DNA of 22,516 nucleotides from Candidatus Latescibacter anaerobius SCGC AAA252-E07. Its GTDB lineage: Bacteria > Latescibacterota > Latescibacteria > Latescibacterales > Latescibacteraceae. The notes under the pieces are model-generated. The model was not told the origin of the DNA. It saw nothing but the letters and a program-made list of their open reading frames with translations, and did not search any database. The position numbers and the translations under genes are program-made. Positions 22,513-22,516 of this stretch are shown here, in pieces (within the stretch, counting starts at the first letter, position 1; every line of letters begins with the position of its first letter). The DNA lies in assembly GCA_000403035.1 (NCBI GenBank), contig AQSL01000120.1, positions 1-22,516 on the forward strand, written 5' to 3'.

Positions 22513-22516
22513 GCAA

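Overview
The window looks like a chromosomal segment of a free-living, probably uncultivated bacterium. The backbone has moderate GC (about half by eye) and carries Shine-Dalgarno-led housekeeping and sugar-metabolism genes. I cannot assign a phylum. The mix of a PIG-L deacetylase, a flavin-dependent thymidylate synthase, an RraA-like protein, a Tat-exported SIS-like protein and a B12-type radical SAM protein fits large environmental genomes. AT-rich accessory blocks interrupt the backbone.

Layout. 1-3208: PIG-L deacetylase, a hicBA toxin-antitoxin pair, a LOG-family (SLOG fold) protein on the minus strand, and thyX with a GTG start. 3426-4226: an AcsE/MtgA-like methyltetrahydrofolate methyltransferase. 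4232-10678: an AT-richer 6.4 kb block holding a probable toxin-antitoxin-chaperone (HigB-HigA-SecB-like) operon and a minus-strand signalling group (four-PAS/GAF/LuxR regulator, stand-alone HATPase, stand-alone CheW, small winged-helix protein). The block is bounded on the right by a 155-bp, roughly 94% identical copy of the 3' end of the methyltransferase gene (10679-10833). 11042-12766: a very AT-rich, overlapping three-gene operon of unknown function. 12897-16921 (minus): RraA-like protein, then galU - GHMP sugar kinase - sugar nucleotidyltransferase, which looks like a sugar-1-phosphate activation module. 17158-21429 (plus): Tat-exported SIS-like protein, DNA polymerase IV and a B12-binding radical SAM protein. 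21442-22428: an AT-rich gene joining an N-terminal zinc ribbon to a nucleoside 2-deoxyribosyltransferase-like domain, a possible defence or nucleotide-cleaving effector. The window ends in a nested GC-rich hairpin.

The most striking undescribed signal is a dispersed, modular, hairpin-forming repeat present six times (3206-3357, 6242-6330, 10455-10596, 13810-13983, 18499-18605, 19922-20027). Its short form is about 106 bp. It has an AT-rich 5' hairpin and an 11-bp inverted repeat (GCTGTCAAGGG / CCCTTGACAGC) enclosing a smaller hairpin. Longer copies carry an extra module with the core CTCGTCGACC. Five of six copies lie between genes in the same orientation as the gene that follows, ending about 38-98 bp before its start codon. 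In three copies the first bases are the stop codon of the preceding gene.

A second point is the GHMP kinase start. Its conserved N-terminal motif lies upstream of any ATG, GTG or TTG, and the only well-placed start is a CTG with a canonical Shine-Dalgarno sequence just after the galU stop codon.
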